Counted from the stretch's first letter, positions 9,832 to 19,896 are shown. The stretch is DNA of 64,000 nucleotides from Loktanella atrilutea (GCF_900128995.1 NZ_FQUE01000003.1:1-64000), one strand, 5' to 3'. The notes: generated by a model not told the origin, from the letters alone. Translations and numbers: made by a program.

Positions 9832-11745
9832 TCAGGCCAGTCCCATGACCGGTTTCAGCCGCAGCCCCGCCGCCTCCAGCGCGGTCGCCGCAATGTCGAC
9901 CGCGGTCAGCCCCGCCTCGGCATACATCGCCGCCGGGTCCGCCTGATCGATGAAGCGGTCGGGCAGCGTCATGGTCCTGACCTGACAGCGCCCGTCCAGC
10001 AGACCGTCGTTCGCCAGATCGTGCAGCACCATCGCCCCGAACCCGCCGCGCGCGCCTTGTTCGACGCAGACCAGCGCCCGGTGATGCCGCAGCAGTTGCC
10101 GGATCAGGTCACGGTCCAGCGGTTTCGCGAACCGGGCATCCGCCAGCGTCGGCGTCACCCCCTGCGCCACCATCATCGCGCAGGCCTTGCGGCATTCGCC
10201 CAGATGCGCGCCGAAGGACAGGATCGCCACATCGGACCCCTCCACAAGGACCCGGCCGCGACCGATCTCGATCACCTCGCCCCGGTCCGGCAGTATCATC
10301 GCGTCACCCGCCCCGCGCGGATAGCGGAACGCGATGGGGCCCGAGTCATGCGCTGCGGCCGTGCGGACCATGTGCTGCAACTCCGCCGCGTCGCCGGCGG
10401 CCATGACCACCATGTTCGGCAGCGCGCAAAGGAAGCCGACGTCGAAGGCCCCCGCATGGGTCGCCCCGTCCTGCCCCACCAGCCCCGCCCGGTCGATGGC
10501 AAAGCGCACGGGCAGATTCTGCAGCGCCACGTCGTGCACGATCTGGTCGTAGCCCCGCTGCAGGAAGGTCGAATAGATCGCCGCAAAGGGCCGCAACCCG
10601 CTCGCCGCCATCCCGGCGGCAAAGGTGACGCCATGCTGTTCCGCGATCCCCACGTCGAACACCCGCCCCGGAAACCGCTTCTGCAGAATGTCGACTCCGG
10701 TGCCGCCGGGCATCGCCGCCGTCACCGCCACGATGGTCGGATCGCGCTCCGCCTCGGCCAGCAGCGCCTCGCCAAAGACCTGGGTATAGCTTTTCGGCGC
10801 GGGCTTGCCCTTGGCCTGCCGCCCGGTCGCGGGATCGAACTTGCCGACGCCGTGACCCCGGTCGGCGGCAGTCTCGGCGGGGGCATAGCCCTTGCCCTTC
10901 ACCGTGCAGACGTGGATCAGCACCGGTCCCGTCGCCCTGACCCGCGCCGTGCGCAATACCGGCAGAAGCTGGTTCAGGTCATGCCCGTCGATCGGCCCGA
11001 TATAGGAAAAGCCAAGGCTCTCGAACAGCGTCCCCTGCCCGCCGCTGGCCGCACCCGTCACCAGTTGCCGCGCCCGTCGGGCGTGGTCGCGCAGCGGGCC
11101 GGGCAAGGCGGCCTCGAAGCCTTCGGCCAGCCGGTGCATCTCGCCCAGCGGCGAGGCGTAAAGGCCGGAGAGGTATTTCGACATCGCCCCCACCGGGGGG
11201 GCGATCGACATCTCGTTGTCGTTCAGGATCACGAACAGCCGCCGCCCTTCGGCGCCCGCGTTGTTCATCGCCTCGTAGGCCATGCCGGCGCTGATCGCAC
11301 CGTCCCCGATCACCGCGATCGCGTCGCCGGTGTCCATTCCCATGTCGCGCCCCACGGTAAACCCGAGGGCGGCGGAAATCGAGGTAGAGGAATGGGCCGC
11401 GCCGAAGGGGTCGAACACGCTCTCGGATCGCTTGGTGAAACCGGACAATCCGCCTTCCTGCCGCAGGGTGTGCATCCGGTCGCGGCGACCGGTCAGGATC
11501 TTGTGGGGATAGCACTGGTGGCCCACGTCCCAGACAAGCTTGTCCCGCGGCGTGTCGAACACCGCGTGAAGCGCCACCGCCAGTTCCACGACACCCAGCG
11601 AAGACCCCAGATGCCCGCCCGTCACGCTGACGGACTCGATCACCTGATTGCGCACGTCCCGCGCCACGCCCGCAAGGGCCGTGTCGGACATCTGCCGCAG
11701 ACTTGCAGGCCCGGTCAAAAGGTCCAGATGGGGTGTCTGTGTCAT
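9832..11745 (-). CDS. dxs: 1-deoxy-D-xylulose-5-phosphate synthase
   Basis: 637 aa, full length. Condenses pyruvate and glyceraldehyde-3-phosphate to DXP, the entry step of the MEP isoprenoid pathway feeding carotenoids and the phytyl/geranylgeranyl tail of bacteriochlorophyll. It shows the transketolase layout: thiamine-diphosphate motif [18 protein letters not shown] plus NDN (about 150-182), the central [24 protein letters not shown] region with the catalytic Glu, and a C-terminal transketolase domain. It lies directly downstream of pufX, the arrangement known from Rhodobacter, so partial read-through from the puf operon is likely. A second dxs elsewhere is common in this family and cannot be judged here. 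Confidence 0.97.
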   Translation of the reverse strand: MTQTPHLDLLTGPASLRQMSDTALAGVARDVRNQVIESVSVTGGHLGSSLGVVELAVALHAVFDTPRDKLVWDVGHQCYPHKILTGRRDRMHTLRQEGGLSGFTKRSESVFDPFGAAHSSTSISAALGFTVGRDMGMDTGDAIAVIGDGAISAGMAYEAMNNAGAEGRRLFVILNDNEMSIAPPVGAMSKYLSGLYASPLGEMHRLAEGFEAALPGPLRDHARRARQLVTGAASGGQGTLFESLGFSYIGPIDGHDLNQLLPVLRTARVRATGPVLIHVCTVKGKGYAPAETAADRGHGVGKFDPATGRQAKGKPAPKSYTQVFGEALLAEAERDPTIVAVTAAMPGGTGVDILQKRFPGRVFDVGIAEQHGVTFAAGMAASGLRPFAAIYSTFLQRGYDQIVHDVALQNLPVRFAIDRAGLVGQDGATHAGAFDVGFLCALPNMVVMAAGDAAELQHMVRTAAAHDSGPIAFRYPRGAGDAMILPDRGEVIEIGRGRVLVEGSDVAILSFGAHLGECRKACAMMVAQGVTPTLADARFAKPLDRDLIRQLLRHHRALVCVEQGARGGFGAMVLHDLANDGLLDGRCQVRTMTLPDRFIDQADPAAMYAEAGLTAVDIAATALEAAGLRLKPVMGLA

Positions 11746-11863
11746 GGCGCGCCTCCGGAATGAAAATGGCGTCGCAAGGGGGGATGGCCCCGTGCGACGC
11801 CAGCCCTGTAGCCAACAGGTGGGAAACGGGGTGCGTCTGCCGGGAAGCGTGACACCCCTTGAC

Positions 11864-11885
11864 GGAGCGCCGCACGCGGCGCTCC
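11864..11885 (-). terminator. Hairpin at the end of the puf operon
   Basis: GGAGCGCCG / CGGCGCTCC, a perfect 9-bp GC stem with a 4-nt loop, 55 nt after the pufX stop codon. No T-tract follows on the minus strand (GTCAAGGGG), so it may protect the 3' end of processed puf mRNA or attenuate rather than stop transcription into dxs. Confidence 0.65.
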
Positions 11886-11940
11886 GACGGCGAAGGATCC
11901 GGCCGCGGTGTCGCGCCGCCGCCGGACCCGAACCCGTGCC

Positions 11941-12177
11941 TCAGACCGGAACGACCGGTCCCGCAGGCAGGACAAGCGACGACTGCGGCGTCGGATCGGG
12001 CTGCTGGCGGCTTTCCTCCGGCAGCGCGCGACCGATGAAGGCGATCACGCTGATCGTCAGCCACAGGGCCAGCACCACGATGGCGGCATAGCCCGCGCCC
12101 TTGAGCATCAGCAGCGTGACGTCGCCGGTCAGGCGGGCCTTGTCGCTGACGCCGAGGATATTGGTCTTTTCGGTCAT
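11941..12177 (-). CDS. pufX: PufX, core-complex accessory polypeptide
   Basis: 78 aa. Single transmembrane helix (about residues 24-46) preceded by LLMLKGAGYA and followed by FIGRALPEESRQQP, the same layout as Rhodobacter PufX (MMKGAG, helix, VGRMLP). PufX opens the LH1 ring for quinone exchange and in some species dimerises the RC-LH1 core. Where R. sphaeroides PufX has GxxxG, this protein has GAGYA (GxxxA). The C-terminal tail is Pro-rich. Identification rests on the motif match plus position as last puf gene; no pufC cytochrome gene follows pufM. GGGAGAG precedes the ATG, 13 nt after pufM. Confidence 0.88.
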   Translation of the reverse strand: MTEKTNILGVSDKARLTGDVTLLMLKGAGYAAIVVLALWLTISVIAFIGRALPEESRQQPDPTPQSSLVLPAGPVVPV

Positions 12178-12190
12178 GTCAGTCTCTCCC

Positions 12191-13120
12191 TCAGTCCAGG
12201 ATCGGGGCATAGCCGTGGACCTGCGCCCAGGCGTACCAGTTGTCGACGACCGTTCCCGTCAGCAGGATCCCGATCCCGCCGCACAGCGGCGTCAACACCG
12301 CGAACCACCACGCCCAGCGATGGATCCCCTCCATCGTGGCGTTGAAGCCCATGGTCCAGCGCCAGAACAGGGCGGCGCGTTCCGTGGCCGTGCCGCGATC
12401 GACGATCTGCTCCAGCTCGCGGTCGCCGCCGAACCGGCTGACCGCCAGGATGGTGCCGCCGTGCATCGCGAACAGCAGCGCCGATCCGTAAAGGAAGGCG
12501 ATCGAGAGCGCGTGGAACGGGTTGTAGAACAGGTTGCCATAGGTGATCGAGAACAGGTTCGTCCAGTCGAGGTGCGGAAAGATGCCGTAGGGCACCGCCT
12601 CGCTCCATGCGCCCATCATGATCGGGCGGATCAGACCAAGGACGAAGATCAGCCACAGCAGCGATGCGAAGGCCCAGCTGACATGATGCCCCATGCCCAG
12701 CGCCGTGGCGCGGGTATAGGTGCGGATCCACCACGAACAGCAGCCGACGAGGAAGAAGAAGCTGGCGATCAGCCAGGCCCCGCCCTCGTCCAGCGGCGCA
12801 AAGCCCAGACCGTATTCCGGCGCCGGCGGATCCAGCGACATCCAGGCGAGATCCCGCAGGAAGATCGCCGGATTGTAGGACGCCTGCGCCCAGAAGCTCA
12901 GCCCGATGATGAAGAACCACGCCCCGAAGCCCACGACCGCGATCAGCCCGTAGGGGCCAAGGTGGACCGGCCCGATCTGGGCGTTTCCGACGAGACCTGC
13001 AAGGGTCGAGAAGGTCGCCTTGTCGGTCCGTTCGTAGTTCGTGGTCGGATCGCCGGGGACGCCCAGTTCGACCGGCCCCTGCACCTGGACCTGCGTGAAG
13101 ATATTCTGATATTCAGCCAT
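12191..13120 (-). CDS. pufM: Photosynthetic reaction centre M subunit
   Basis: 309 aa, five transmembrane helices. With PufL it binds the special-pair bacteriochlorophylls, bacteriopheophytins, quinones and the non-heme iron. Pigment and iron ligands are visible in [23 protein letters not shown] and GIHRWAWW. The N-terminus [16 protein letters not shown] is typical of Rhodobacter M subunits, and the C-terminus is short (HGYAPILD), consistent with a reaction centre lacking the tetraheme cytochrome. It follows pufL by 13 nt and precedes pufX by 13 nt. Confidence 0.98.
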   Translation of the reverse strand: MAEYQNIFTQVQVQGPVELGVPGDPTTNYERTDKATFSTLAGLVGNAQIGPVHLGPYGLIAVVGFGAWFFIIGLSFWAQASYNPAIFLRDLAWMSLDPPAPEYGLGFAPLDEGGAWLIASFFFLVGCCSWWIRTYTRATALGMGHHVSWAFASLLWLIFVLGLIRPIMMGAWSEAVPYGIFPHLDWTNLFSITYGNLFYNPFHALSIAFLYGSALLFAMHGGTILAVSRFGGDRELEQIVDRGTATERAALFWRWTMGFNATMEGIHRWAWWFAVLTPLCGGIGILLTGTVVDNWYAWAQVHGYAPILD

Positions 13121-13133
13121 GTCCCATCCCTCC

Positions 13134-13967
13134 TTACAGGTTCACCCACCAGGGCAGCTCGTAGTACCAGTCCCACCAGACGATCCATTCCTGGAACCAG
13201 ACGGTGCCGGAAATCACGATGCAGACCGCCGACCAGAACCCGGCCATCAGCGCCAGGAACAGGCCCAGCCGGTGGATGCCGAGCGGCCCGATCGAATAGC
13301 CGATCAGATCGCGGAAATAGGTGTCCTCGTGGTCCGGCGTCTTGACGACATCGCCGCGCCGCGCGGGGTTCATCGCCGACAGGATCAGCGATCCGTGCAG
13401 CGCCAGCGCCAGTGCCGTGATCCAGAAGAAGCTGATCGCGACCATGTGGGCGGGGTTGTAGTGGAAATTGCCGTAGGCGTAGCCGGTGTTGTTCACCCAG
13501 TCGAGGTGGCTGAAGATCCCGTAGGGAAAGCCGTAGCCCCAGGCCCCCATCAGGACCGGGCGGATCACCACCAGCGTCACGTAGGCCAGGATTGCGACGC
13601 CAAAGGCGAAGGGCACGTGATAGCCGATGCCCAGCTTGCGGCAGATCTCGACCTCGCGCAGCAACCAGCTGACGAAGGCGCCGATCGCGCAGATCGTGAT
13701 GATCTGCCACAATCCGCCCTGCAGCAGGGGCGCGGCGCCAAGGCCGACCTCCAGCGACGGCGGATCGATGCTGATCAGCCACGGGTTCCAGGTCGGACCC
13801 TGACTGGCGCCGTAGAAGATCAGGATCGTGCCGAGTACGGCAAAGAAGAATGTCGTGACCCCGAAGAAGCCGACATAGAACGGCCCCACCCAGAAGTCGA
13901 ACAGGTCACCGCCGACGAGCGTCCCGCCGCGGACCCGGTATTTTCTCTCGAAGCTGAGCTGTGCCAT
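13134..13967 (-). CDS. pufL: Photosynthetic reaction centre L subunit
   Basis: 277 aa with five transmembrane helices. Partner of PufM in the type-II reaction centre of the intracytoplasmic membrane. It starts [17 protein letters not shown], the conserved L-subunit N-terminus, and carries [26 protein letters not shown] (bacteriochlorophyll and iron histidines, written as two adjoining motifs) and GIHRLGLF near the end. Length equals that of purple bacterial L subunits. It is separated from pufA by a 136-nt intercistronic region with several hairpins. Confidence 0.98.
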   Translation of the reverse strand: MAQLSFERKYRVRGGTLVGGDLFDFWVGPFYVGFFGVTTFFFAVLGTILIFYGASQGPTWNPWLISIDPPSLEVGLGAAPLLQGGLWQIITICAIGAFVSWLLREVEICRKLGIGYHVPFAFGVAILAYVTLVVIRPVLMGAWGYGFPYGIFSHLDWVNNTGYAYGNFHYNPAHMVAISFFWITALALALHGSLILSAMNPARRGDVVKTPDHEDTYFRDLIGYSIGPLGIHRLGLFLALMAGFWSAVCIVISGTVWFQEWIVWWDWYYELPWWVNL

Positions 13968-13987
13968 CTTCCCCTCATTCCATCAAT

Positions 13988-14100
13988 GGACAGGCCGAGG
14001 CCCTGTCCGGCCCCCCGTGCGCGGGCGGTCTGTCGTGGCGTTGCTGTGGTCTGCCGCGGCCGGGCATGCCGCCCGCGGCAATCCTGCGCCGGGCGCAGGC
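13988..14100 (-). promoter_or_regulatory. pufA-pufL intercistronic hairpins
   Basis: Three GC-rich inverted repeats lie between pufA and pufL: CCTGCGC / GCGCAGG at 14083-14099, TGCCGCGG / CCGCGGCA at 14052-14080, and GGACAGG / CCTGTCC at 13988-14008. In Rhodobacter, hairpins at this position block 3'-5' decay and make the pufBA segment more stable than pufLM, giving excess LH1 over reaction centres. The same role is inferred here from position and structure. Confidence 0.75.
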
Positions 14101-14103
14101 GAG

Positions 14104-14274
14104 TTACTGGACCGCCTCGACGTCGGGGCCGAAGGCGCGGTTCAACCAGTTCGTCTCGGGGTTCGAGAGCAGAACAAGGTGGATCATCACCGCCAGAAGG
14201 AACAGGAAGACGCCCTGTGCCACGAAAACGCGGCGCGGGTCGAAAACCAGCCAGATCTTGTAGAACTGTGCCAT
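14104..14274 (-). CDS. pufA: LH1 alpha polypeptide
   Basis: 56 aa. Light-harvesting 1 antenna alpha chain: short cytoplasmic N-terminus ([20 protein letters not shown]), one transmembrane helix, and the bacteriochlorophyll-binding A-x3-H motif (AVMIH, His at about residue 32), then periplasmic [11 protein letters not shown]. Pairs with PufB to form the ring around the reaction centre. A GGAACAAGCGA leader precedes the ATG. It starts 15 nt after pufB. At 56 codons it is easily missed by automatic callers. Confidence 0.96.
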   Translation of the reverse strand: MAQFYKIWLVFDPRRVFVAQGVFLFLLAVMIHLVLLSNPETNWLNRAFGPDVEAVQ

Positions 14275-14289
14275 TCGCTTGTTCCTTCC

Positions 14290-14445
14290 TTACCAGCTGA
14301 ACCAGGGCAGTTTGATGTAGGTCAGGATATGAGCGACCACGGCCACGGCCGTGAAGATCGCGAAACCGCTCATATAGACCGAGTGCAACTCCTGCGCCTG
14401 CTCGTCCGTCAGACCCGTGAAAGACAGGTCACTTCTATCAGCCAT
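14290..14445 (-). CDS. pufB: LH1 beta polypeptide
   Basis: 51 aa. Antenna beta chain with the family pattern: acidic/polar N-terminus ([18 protein letters not shown]), a conserved membrane-interface His in [10 protein letters not shown], one helix with A-x3-H (AVVAH) binding bacteriochlorophyll, and the aromatic end LPWFSW. The start is the ATG at 14445, preceded by GGAGACAAAAG; an upstream in-frame ATG at 14472 has no RBS and would add residues not found in the family. Confidence 0.96.
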   Translation of the reverse strand: MADRSDLSFTGLTDEQAQELHSVYMSGFAIFTAVAVVAHILTYIKLPWFSW

Positions 14446-14497
14446 CTTTTGTCTCCAAATATGAACTGACACCGCGCACCCCCCGCGGCCGGGTATT

Positions 14498-14518
14498 GAC
14501 GGGGGCTCCTCCCCCGTC
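14498..14518 (-). promoter_or_regulatory. Hairpin in the pufQ-pufB leader
   Basis: Perfect 8-bp stem GACGGGGG / CCCCCGTC with a 5-nt loop in the 135-nt gap between pufQ and pufB. In Rhodobacter the puf mRNA is cleaved between pufQ and pufB, and stable 5' structures protect the pufBA message. This hairpin could play that part or mark attenuation; no T-tract follows. Confidence 0.55.
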
Positions 14519-14580
14519 CGGTCTTCGCCGCCCGTTGGTGGACAGGCGAAATCGTCTCCCCTTCGGTCCGGGGAATGGGG

Positions 14581-14805
14581 TCACGCGCTGAAGATGTGCG
14601 GCGTGATGATGCGGGCCTGGGACCAGGCGCTGGCGATGGGGCCCTTCTCGGGCCACGCCATCCGGCGGGCCGCCTTCAGCGCCCATGTCAGCAGCGACAG
14701 CGGGATCGTCGCCAGAAAGATCAGCGCGAAATAGGCGTAGTATTCACGCTTCGGCGCGGCGGCGTGGCGGCGCAGGATCGGTGCGTCCGTTGTGAAATCG
14801 CTCAT
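14581..14805 (-). CDS. pufQ: PufQ, small membrane protein of bacteriochlorophyll/antenna assembly
   Basis: 74 aa. One transmembrane helix (about 23-43, [18 protein letters not shown]) after a short polar N-terminus, then a conserved amphipathic tail with [22 protein letters not shown], which resembles Rhodobacter PufQ (PECGPFARAWREAGEITPEIF). PufQ is needed for normal bacteriochlorophyll production and puf complex assembly; its exact mechanism is unsettled. The start overlaps the bchZ stop (ATGA), so pufQ is coupled to the bchCXYZ part of the superoperon. Confidence 0.9.
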   Translation of the reverse strand: MSDFTTDAPILRRHAAAPKREYYAYFALIFLATIPLSLLTWALKAARRMAWPEKGPIASAWSQARIITPHIFSA

Positions 14806-16259
14806 GATCGTCCTCCAGTGGTGGTGTCAAAGGTGGCGAGGGTGGACAGGTCCACCCGGTCGCATCCGGCGTCGCGCGCAGCCTTCTCGGCGGCATCGCG
14901 CAGGGATTTCGCGGCAGAGATCCGGGTCAGGATCGGGTGAGTCGCCACGATCCGGTCCAGCGCCGCCTGCGCGTCCGCATCCCAAGGCAATTGCCGCAGT
15001 GTGGTGGGCGTCGGCGGGGCGGCGTCCATCTCGGACCCCAGCGGCAGGATGTGGAACAGCGCGTCGAAGAGCCCGTTGCAGACCTCCTGCAGCAGGTAGG
15101 TGGCGCCGGCATAGCCCATGAAGGGCGTGCCGGTGTGCCTGCGGATCGCAGCACCCGGAAAGCTGGCGGGGATGAAGGCCGGGGCCGGGCCGAAGCCCTT
15201 CTTCATCTCGGCCATGTACATCTTCTCGTTGATCGATCCCATGACGATCAGCGGCCGCTTGCTGTGCATCAGGTGACGCACCTCGTCGTTGTTCGTCTTC
15301 TGCCCGCGCGTGCGGGCCACGGCGAAGGCGCAGGGAAAGCCCAGATCGCCTTCGAGGTACTTGCGGATGCCGCGGGTGTAGGTCTCGTTCGCCACGACGG
15401 CGAAGTCGCAGGTGGCAAAGAAGTCCTGCGTCACCGACCGCCACAGGTCCCAGACCGGCTTCAGCGTGGAATGTTTTTCGCACTCGATGAACGGCTCGGG
15501 GTCCAGTCCCAGCAGCTCGCCCAGCGACCGCAGGAACAGCGTCGTCTGCTCGATCCCGATGGGCGCCTGCAGATAGGGCTTGTCCAGCACCTCGCACAGG
15601 CCGCGTCCGAACTCGCGGTACATGCAGACGTTGACGTCGGCATTCACCAGATTGCGCATCTCGGCCAGATGGGCGCCGAGCGGCATGACCATGTTTACCT
15701 CGGCCCCGATCCCCTCCACCAGACGCCGGATCTCATGCAGGTCGGATGGCATGTTGAACGTGCCGTACATCGGCCCGAGGATGTTAACGCGAGGTGCCGC
15801 ACCCTCTTCCCGCTTCTTCTCCGGCGGCATCCGGCCCTTGGTCTGACCGAACTCGGTAAAGAGCCAGGTCATCGCGCGGTCGGCACTCTCCCACTGGTCC
15901 TCATCGATGGTACGCGGCAGGAACCGCTGGATGTTGGTACCCTGCGGCGTGACGCCGCCGCCGATCATCTCGGCGATGGAGCCCGTCACGACGACGGCGG
16001 GCAGTGCCGGATCGAGCACATCCCAGGCCCGCTTCATCGCGGCCTCGGTGCCCTCGCCCATCTCGGTCTCGCCCAGTCCGGTCACCACGATCGGCAACTC
16101 GTGCGGCGGCAGCCCATCGGTATAGTGCAGGACAGAGGTCACCGGCAGGTTCTCGCAGCCCACTGGCCCGTCGATGACGACCTGCAGGCCCTTGACGGCG
16201 CAGAAGGCATAGACCGCCCCCCAGTAGCCGCCGGCGCGATCGTGATCGGTCACCAGCAT
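14802..16259 (-). CDS. bchZ: Chlorophyllide a reductase subunit Z
   Basis: 485 aa. With BchY it forms the nitrogenase-MoFe-like catalytic component of chlorophyllide a oxidoreductase, which reduces the B-ring C7-C8 bond on the way to bacteriochlorophyll a. Conserved cofactor region [19 protein letters not shown] (about 34-52), MTWLFTEFG and [15 protein letters not shown]. The start [15 protein letters not shown] at 16259 fits the family; the polypurine end of repeat R2 (GAGAAGAAGGGGGG) is its only candidate Shine-Dalgarno. An upstream in-frame extension consists of repeat sequence and is not expected to be translated as part of BchZ. The stop overlaps pufQ. Confidence 0.96.
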   Translation of the reverse strand: MLVTDHDRAGGYWGAVYAFCAVKGLQVVIDGPVGCENLPVTSVLHYTDGLPPHELPIVVTGLGETEMGEGTEAAMKRAWDVLDPALPAVVVTGSIAEMIGGGVTPQGTNIQRFLPRTIDEDQWESADRAMTWLFTEFGQTKGRMPPEKKREEGAAPRVNILGPMYGTFNMPSDLHEIRRLVEGIGAEVNMVMPLGAHLAEMRNLVNADVNVCMYREFGRGLCEVLDKPYLQAPIGIEQTTLFLRSLGELLGLDPEPFIECEKHSTLKPVWDLWRSVTQDFFATCDFAVVANETYTRGIRKYLEGDLGFPCAFAVARTRGQKTNNDEVRHLMHSKRPLIVMGSINEKMYMAEMKKGFGPAPAFIPASFPGAAIRRHTGTPFMGYAGATYLLQEVCNGLFDALFHILPLGSEMDAAPPTPTTLRQLPWDADAQAALDRIVATHPILTRISAAKSLRDAAEKAARDAGCDRVDLSTLATFDTTTGGRS

Positions 16260-16270
16260 GACGCACCCCC

Positions 16271-16350
16271 CTTCTTCTCGTCGAAAATACCTTGGGGGTC
16301 CGGGGGCAAAGCCCCCGAAAGGGGTGGGCGGGCGGGGCCCGCCGCCCCCC
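16271..16350 (+). repeat. Dispersed repeat R2
   Basis: CTTCTTCTCGT, then AAAATACCTTGGGGG and a GC-rich palindromic part (GGGGGC-AAA-GCCCCC, then GGCGGGGCCCGCCGCC). Fills most of the 109-nt bchY-bchZ gap. On the coding (minus) strand its end provides the purine-rich leader of bchZ. Confidence 0.85.
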
Positions 16351-16368
16351 ATGACACACGCGCGACGC

Positions 16369-17970
16369 TCATATCATCTGCTCCGCCGCGGCCGCGCGCG
16401 CCTGCTTGTCCAGCTTCTTCTGGTGCTGGGCCCGGAAATCGGGCCGCAGGTTCGGGCTGCCTTCCCAGACACCGGCGGTATCGCCTGCGCCCACGCCCTC
16501 GAAGAACGCGCGCATCGTGTCCATGCGGGTCTTGCCGCCCATCGCGGCGGTGACGACCTGCTGCAGGCTGCCAGCCCCGGCAGGCCCCATCAGGGGCCGG
16601 GCCGAGATCAGGTTGGTGAAATAGAGCGCCGGGATGCCCAGTTCCTTGCCGCGCTGCACGACGGGCGTGGTCCCGATGGCGAGGTCCGGACGGACGCCCT
16701 CCATTACGGCCAGATCGTCCTCCAGCGAGGCGCGGAATTTCACCGTGACTCCCTTCGCCCGCAGCCAGTCCGCATCGACGGCGGACCAGGGCGTCTTCGG
16801 CAGCGCCGTGCCGACGTAGGGCACATCGGCGCCGCTCTCGATCAGCAGGCGGGCGACCAGCAGTTCGGAGCCTTCGTAGCCCGAGACGGTGATCGTGCCC
16901 TTTACCTGCGCCCCCATCAGCGCGCCCTTGATGGCAGGCAGAAAGGCGTTCTGCGCCGCGGCGATCTTGTCGGCGGCGATGCCGTAGGCGCCCCCGATGG
17001 CGGCCAGCCAGGCGGCGGTGCCGTCGTGACCCACGGGGGCGGAGCCGACGACCGTGCGACCGGCGGCCTGAAACTCGCGGACGCTCGCGGTATAGAAGGG
17101 ATGGATCGCGGCGGCGACGCCGCAATCGAGGGCGGCGTAGAGCTCGCGCCATTCGCGTGTCGGCACCACGGGACCGGCGGCCAGGCCCATCGGCGCCAGC
17201 ATCGCGCCGATCATCATCGGGTCGGCCGGGAACATCTCGCCCAGCAGCGCGACGCTGGGGCGATCCTCGGCGGCGGAGGCGGGGCGGGCGACGGGTCCGG
17301 CCTCGGCCTCGGTCCGGGCATAGTTCAGCATGGCCCCGGCGAGGACGTCCTTGGCTTCCGCGTGGGTGGGAATCCCGAAGCCGGGCACGTCGATGCCGAC
17401 GATCCGTACGCCGTTGATTTCCTTCGGCAACAGCCGCAGCGGCACGCCGGAGGCGGTCGGCACGCAGAGGTTCGTTACCACGATCGCGTCGTAACGGTCC
17501 GGGTCGGCCATCTGGTGCACGCTCTCGCGGATGTCCTCGAAGAGCTTGCCGGTGACAAGGGATTCGGAATTGAATGGCACGTAGCCGACCGACCGGCGGG
17601 CGCCGTAGAAATGCGACACGAAGGTCAGGCCGTAGACGCAGCAGGCGGAGCCGGACAGCACCGTCGCCACCCGCTTCATCCGCAGGCCGACGCGCAGGCT
17701 GCCGAAGGCGGGGCACATGGATTGCGGCTGATCGTGGGGGCCCTTGGGGTAGTCTTTCGCGAATTGGTCGAGCAGGTCGGATTGGCCGGCGGCGCGGGCA
17801 GCGGAGTCCAGTTCGGATCTCGAGGAACAAAGGCCGGCGGCAGCGGGGGGCTCTGCCCCCGTCGCTGAAGCGACTCCCCCGAGGTATTTTTCACGAGAAG
17901 AAGCAGGGGAGGCCGTGACCAGCACCGTGCCGTCCGTGTCCTTGCTGACATGGAAGCCTTCACGCGTCAT
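16369..17970 (-). CDS. bchY: Chlorophyllide a reductase subunit Y, with repeat-derived N-terminal insert
   Basis: 533 aa. Partner of BchZ in chlorophyllide a oxidoreductase, binding iron-sulfur cluster and substrate. Family segments include [24 protein letters not shown] (about 84-107), [19 protein letters not shown] and [16 protein letters not shown]. The ATG overlaps the bchX stop by 11 nt, fixing the start. Residues about 21-45 ([12 protein letters not shown], then [10 protein letters not shown]) are encoded by a copy of the dispersed repeat R3, so the mature N-terminus is probably longer than in orthologues. The catalytic core appears intact, so function is expected. Confidence 0.94.
   Translation of the reverse strand: MTREGFHVSKDTDGTVLVTASPASSREKYLGGVASATGAEPPAAAGLCSSRSELDSAARAAGQSDLLDQFAKDYPKGPHDQPQSMCPAFGSLRVGLRMKRVATVLSGSACCVYGLTFVSHFYGARRSVGYVPFNSESLVTGKLFEDIRESVHQMADPDRYDAIVVTNLCVPTASGVPLRLLPKEINGVRIVGIDVPGFGIPTHAEAKDVLAGAMLNYARTEAEAGPVARPASAAEDRPSVALLGEMFPADPMMIGAMLAPMGLAAGPVVPTREWRELYAALDCGVAAAIHPFYTASVREFQAAGRTVVGSAPVGHDGTAAWLAAIGGAYGIAADKIAAAQNAFLPAIKGALMGAQVKGTITVSGYEGSELLVARLLIESGADVPYVGTALPKTPWSAVDADWLRAKGVTVKFRASLEDDLAVMEGVRPDLAIGTTPVVQRGKELGIPALYFTNLISARPLMGPAGAGSLQQVVTAAMGGKTRMDTMRAFFEGVGAGDTAGVWEGSPNLRPDFRAQHQKKLDKQARAAAAEQMI
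17843..17906 (-). repeat. Dispersed repeat R3, inside bchY
   Basis: On the minus strand CTTCTTCTCGTGAAAAATAC continues to CTCGGGGGAGTC, a short GCTTCAGC palindrome and GGGGGCAGAGCCCCC. This matches R2 and R6 in every module. Here it is read in frame within the first 50 codons of bchY without a stop codon. Confidence 0.85.
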
Positions 17971-18961
17971 CGTAGATGACCTCGAGGCTGGCCTTGGGCG
18001 TGCCGTGCTTGCCGCGCATATCGGTGTCGGTCGCAGGGACGAGCTGGTAATCGCCGCCGGTGTCCTTGCTGTCGAATAGGCCGAGGAGTCCGTCCTGATT
18101 CAGGGGCGTGGGGCGGACGGGGGGCGCGATGCCGACGGCCTCTGCCAGACCTTCGAACATCGGACCCCATTGCGAGGCATGGGTGCCGACGATCTGGTAG
18201 TTCGCGGATTTCTTGCGCAGGTCGTCGTCGGCGGGGATCGCGGCGAGGACAGGGATTTTCACCGCTTCGGCGAAGGCCTGCGCCTCGCCGGTGCCGTCGT
18301 CCTTGTTGATCACGAGGCCCGCGACGCCGACGTTGCCGCCCATCTTGCGGAAGTATTCCACCGCCGAGCAGACGTTGTTGGCGACGTAAAGGGATTGCAG
18401 GTCGTTGGAGGCGACGAGAATCACCTTCTGCGCCATGTCGCGCGCGATTGGCAGGCCGAAGCCGCCGCAGACCACGTCGCCCAGAAAGTCGAGCAGGACG
18501 TAGTCGAAATCCCAGTCGTGGAAGCCCAGTTTCTCCAGCAGTTCGAAGCCGTGGATGATGCCGCGGCCGCCGCAGCCGCGACCGACCTCTGGCCCGCCGA
18601 GCTCCATCGCGAAGACGCCGCCGCGCTTGAAGCAGACGTCGCCGATCTGGACTTCCTCGCCGGCCAGTTTCTTGCGGGACGAGGTCTCGATGATCGTGGG
18701 GCAGGCCTTGCCGCCGAACAGCAGCGAGGTGGTGTCGGACTTCGGGTCGCAGCCGATCAGCAGGACGCGCTTGCCCATCTCGGCCATCATGTGGCTGAGG
18801 TTGGCGAGGGTGAAGCTCTTGCCGATGCCGCCCTTGCCGTAGATCGCGATGATCTGGGTCTTCGACGTGGGTTCGCCCTGCGGCACCTCCAGCGTGGGGG
18901 CCGCGGCCTCGTCGCGCAGCGCGGTGTGGTAGTCGCGCAGGTTCGGGACTTCGTCTTTCAT
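17960..18961 (-). CDS. bchX: Chlorophyllide a reductase iron protein subunit X
   Basis: 333 aa, the usual BchX length. NifH-like ATP-driven electron donor to BchYZ. P-loop [17 protein letters not shown] (about 45-61), CDPKSDTT, and the two 4Fe-4S ligand cysteines in [10 protein letters not shown] and [10 protein letters not shown]. The start at 18961 overlaps the bchC stop (ATGA) and gives the conserved N-terminus [19 protein letters not shown]; a longer frame upstream lies in bchC. The stop overlaps bchY by 11 nt. Confidence 0.97.
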   Translation of the reverse strand: MKDEVPNLRDYHTALRDEAAAPTLEVPQGEPTSKTQIIAIYGKGGIGKSFTLANLSHMMAEMGKRVLLIGCDPKSDTTSLLFGGKACPTIIETSSRKKLAGEEVQIGDVCFKRGGVFAMELGGPEVGRGCGGRGIIHGFELLEKLGFHDWDFDYVLLDFLGDVVCGGFGLPIARDMAQKVILVASNDLQSLYVANNVCSAVEYFRKMGGNVGVAGLVINKDDGTGEAQAFAEAVKIPVLAAIPADDDLRKKSANYQIVGTHASQWGPMFEGLAEAVGIAPPVRPTPLNQDGLLGLFDSKDTGGDYQLVPATDTDMRGKHGTPKASLEVIYDDA

Positions 18962-19896
18962 GCGGCGTTCCAATCGAGGATCATTTTCAGGCATGCGGTG
19001 TCGGTGAAGGCGGTGCGATAGGCCGCGGGGGCCTGCGCCGCCGGCATCGTGTGGGTGATGAGGTCCGCCAGGTTCAGGTCGCCCGATTCGACCAGCGCAC
19101 GGGTGGCGATCATGTCGGCGGGCTGCCATTCGGCGCTGATGCGGAGGCGTACTTCGCGCATGAAGGCGGGCGGGAAGGCGAAGGAGAGCGGTTCGGTGTA
19201 GAAACCGGCGAGCACGATTTCCCCGCCACGGGCGAGGCGGCCGATCAGGTCGGGCAGCAGGGCGGACTGACCGGAGGCGTCGTAGATCGACCGGTAGTCG
19301 CGGCGGGTGTCGGTCGTAGGGTCGATGACGTCATAGCCCGTGCCACCGGTGCGGCGTACGGGGTCGATGTCCCAGACGGTCGGCGCGGGCGCGCCCGCGA
19401 GGATGGTCAGGCGGGCCAGCAGGCGACCGAGCGTGCCGTGGCCGACGATGAGGTCGGGGACGGCCTTGCCGGGGCCCGCGATGGCGTGGCGGGCGGTGGC
19501 GGCAAGGGCCAGAAGCGCGCCGGCGGCGCCGAGACCCGCGTCGATCCGGGTCACGCGGGCGGCGGCGGTGGTGACGGTTTGCGCGGCGGCGCCGAAGAGG
19601 CCGAAGGCCCCGTCGTAGCAATTAGCGCCGGGCACGAAGACATGGGTGCCGACGGGAATGTCGGTCTCAGGCCCGGCCTCCACCACTTCGCCAGCGGCCT
19701 CGTAGCCTGGGACGAGCGGGAAGCCCATGCCGGGGAAGGGCGGCATCGCGCCGGTGTAGAAAAGCTTTTCCGTCCCGGTGGAGATGCCGGAGTGGCGGAT
19801 CTGCACGACGACGTCGGCGGGGCCGGGGGCGGTCAGGCCGACCTGTGCAAGAGACAGCTGGCCGGGGGCCTGCAGAAGGACGGCGGTCGTGTGCAT
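18958..19896 (-). CDS. bchC: 3-hydroxyethyl bacteriochlorophyllide a dehydrogenase
   Basis: 312 aa. NAD-dependent MDR-family oxidoreductase converting the 3-hydroxyethyl group to the 3-acetyl group of bacteriochlorophyllide a. Seen: GroES-like half with [18 protein letters not shown] and [11 protein letters not shown], then a Rossmann half with [13 protein letters not shown] and VWDIDPVRR. The start at 19896 has GGAGGAGGG upstream and gives the family N-terminus; a longer frame extends into the promoter. First gene of bchCXYZ; the PpsR palindromes and a sigma70-like promoter lie just upstream. Confidence 0.95.
   Translation of the reverse strand: MHTTAVLLQAPGQLSLAQVGLTAPGPADVVVQIRHSGISTGTEKLFYTGAMPPFPGMGFPLVPGYEAAGEVVEAGPETDIPVGTHVFVPGANCYDGAFGLFGAAAQTVTTAAARVTRIDAGLGAAGALLALAATARHAIAGPGKAVPDLIVGHGTLGRLLARLTILAGAPAPTVWDIDPVRRTGGTGYDVIDPTTDTRRDYRSIYDASGQSALLPDLIGRLARGGEIVLAGFYTEPLSFAFPPAFMREVRLRISAEWQPADMIATRALVESGDLNLADLITHTMPAAQAPAAYRTAFTDTACLKMILDWNAA

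Noticed and set aside
10021-11763. A 580-codon plus-strand frame opposite dxs
   Set aside because: No RBS or motif and typical antisense composition; dxs is certain.
11746-12190. Search for pufC (tetraheme cytochrome) downstream of pufM
   Set aside because: No CxxCH heme motifs occur in any frame here; the space is filled by pufX and a hairpin.
16260-16352. N-terminal extension of bchZ through repeat R2
   Set aside because: The extension is only repeat sequence, and the conserved BchZ N-terminus starts at [11 protein letters not shown].
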